From the NCBI GenBank assembly GCA_016928375.1, contig JAFGKX010000122.1, positions 1 through 6,512 of the forward strand: DNA of 6,512 nucleotides, in the 5' to 3' direction. The position numbers and the translations under genes were made by a program. This document shows, one piece after another, positions 6,503 through 6,512 of the stretch (the stretch's first letter is position 1; each line of letters opens with the position of its first letter). The notes beneath the pieces are model-generated. The model made no database searches. It saw nothing but the letters and a program-made list of their open reading frames with translations, and was not told the DNA's origin. The stretch comes from Candidatus Omnitrophota bacterium. GTDB lineage: Bacteria; Omnitrophota; Gorgyraeia; JABMRG01; JAFGKX01.

Positions 6503-6512
6503 AAATTATTCC

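Overview
The window reads as a compact bacterial housekeeping gene block. Six protein-coding genes all lie on the minus strand, packed head to tail, so transcription runs from the right edge to the left edge. In transcription order they are: a mannose-1-phosphate guanylyltransferase (manC-like, 6502 to 5429), the Holliday-junction-resolvase-like ruvX/yqgF (5379 to 4948), an M16 zinc protease of the processing-peptidase type (4955 to 3687), ribulose-phosphate 3-epimerase rpe (3674 to 3033), a phosphoglucomutase/phosphomannomutase (3032 to 1611), and the ribosomal GTPase lepA (1621 to beyond position 1, missing its C-terminal end). No RNA gene, transposon, CRISPR array, phage gene or toxin-antitoxin pair is visible. 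Every long plus-strand reading frame lies antisense to one of these genes and looks like a shadow.

Only one non-coding gap is of any size: 49 bases between manC and ruvX, holding an almost perfect 15-bp inverted repeat. Downstream of it the genes are very tight: ruvX/M16 overlap by 8 nt, M16/rpe are 12 nt apart, rpe/pgm abut, and pgm/lepA overlap by 11 nt. Each start is preceded by a purine-rich Shine-Dalgarno sequence. This suggests one polycistronic unit with translational coupling. No intrinsic terminator (GC-rich hairpin plus T run) is seen.

Functionally the block mixes sugar-phosphate metabolism with general housekeeping. The manC product and the hexose-phosphate mutase could work in one route (mannose-6-P to mannose-1-P to GDP-mannose, for glycan or surface polysaccharide). 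Rpe serves the pentose phosphate pathway. RuvX and LepA act in nucleic-acid processing and translation, and the M16 peptidase in protein turnover. No shared pathway joins all six, so their grouping probably reflects genome compactness.

The organism is a bacterium: LepA and RuvX are bacterial, and the Shine-Dalgarno sequences are canonical. The DNA is moderately AT-rich by eye and isoleucine is often encoded by ATA. The gene mix and the style of the sequences recall uncultivated Gram-negative-type lineages such as Omnitrophota/Elusimicrobiota, but this is a low-confidence impression. I found no convincing new biological system here; the findings are modest local oddities.
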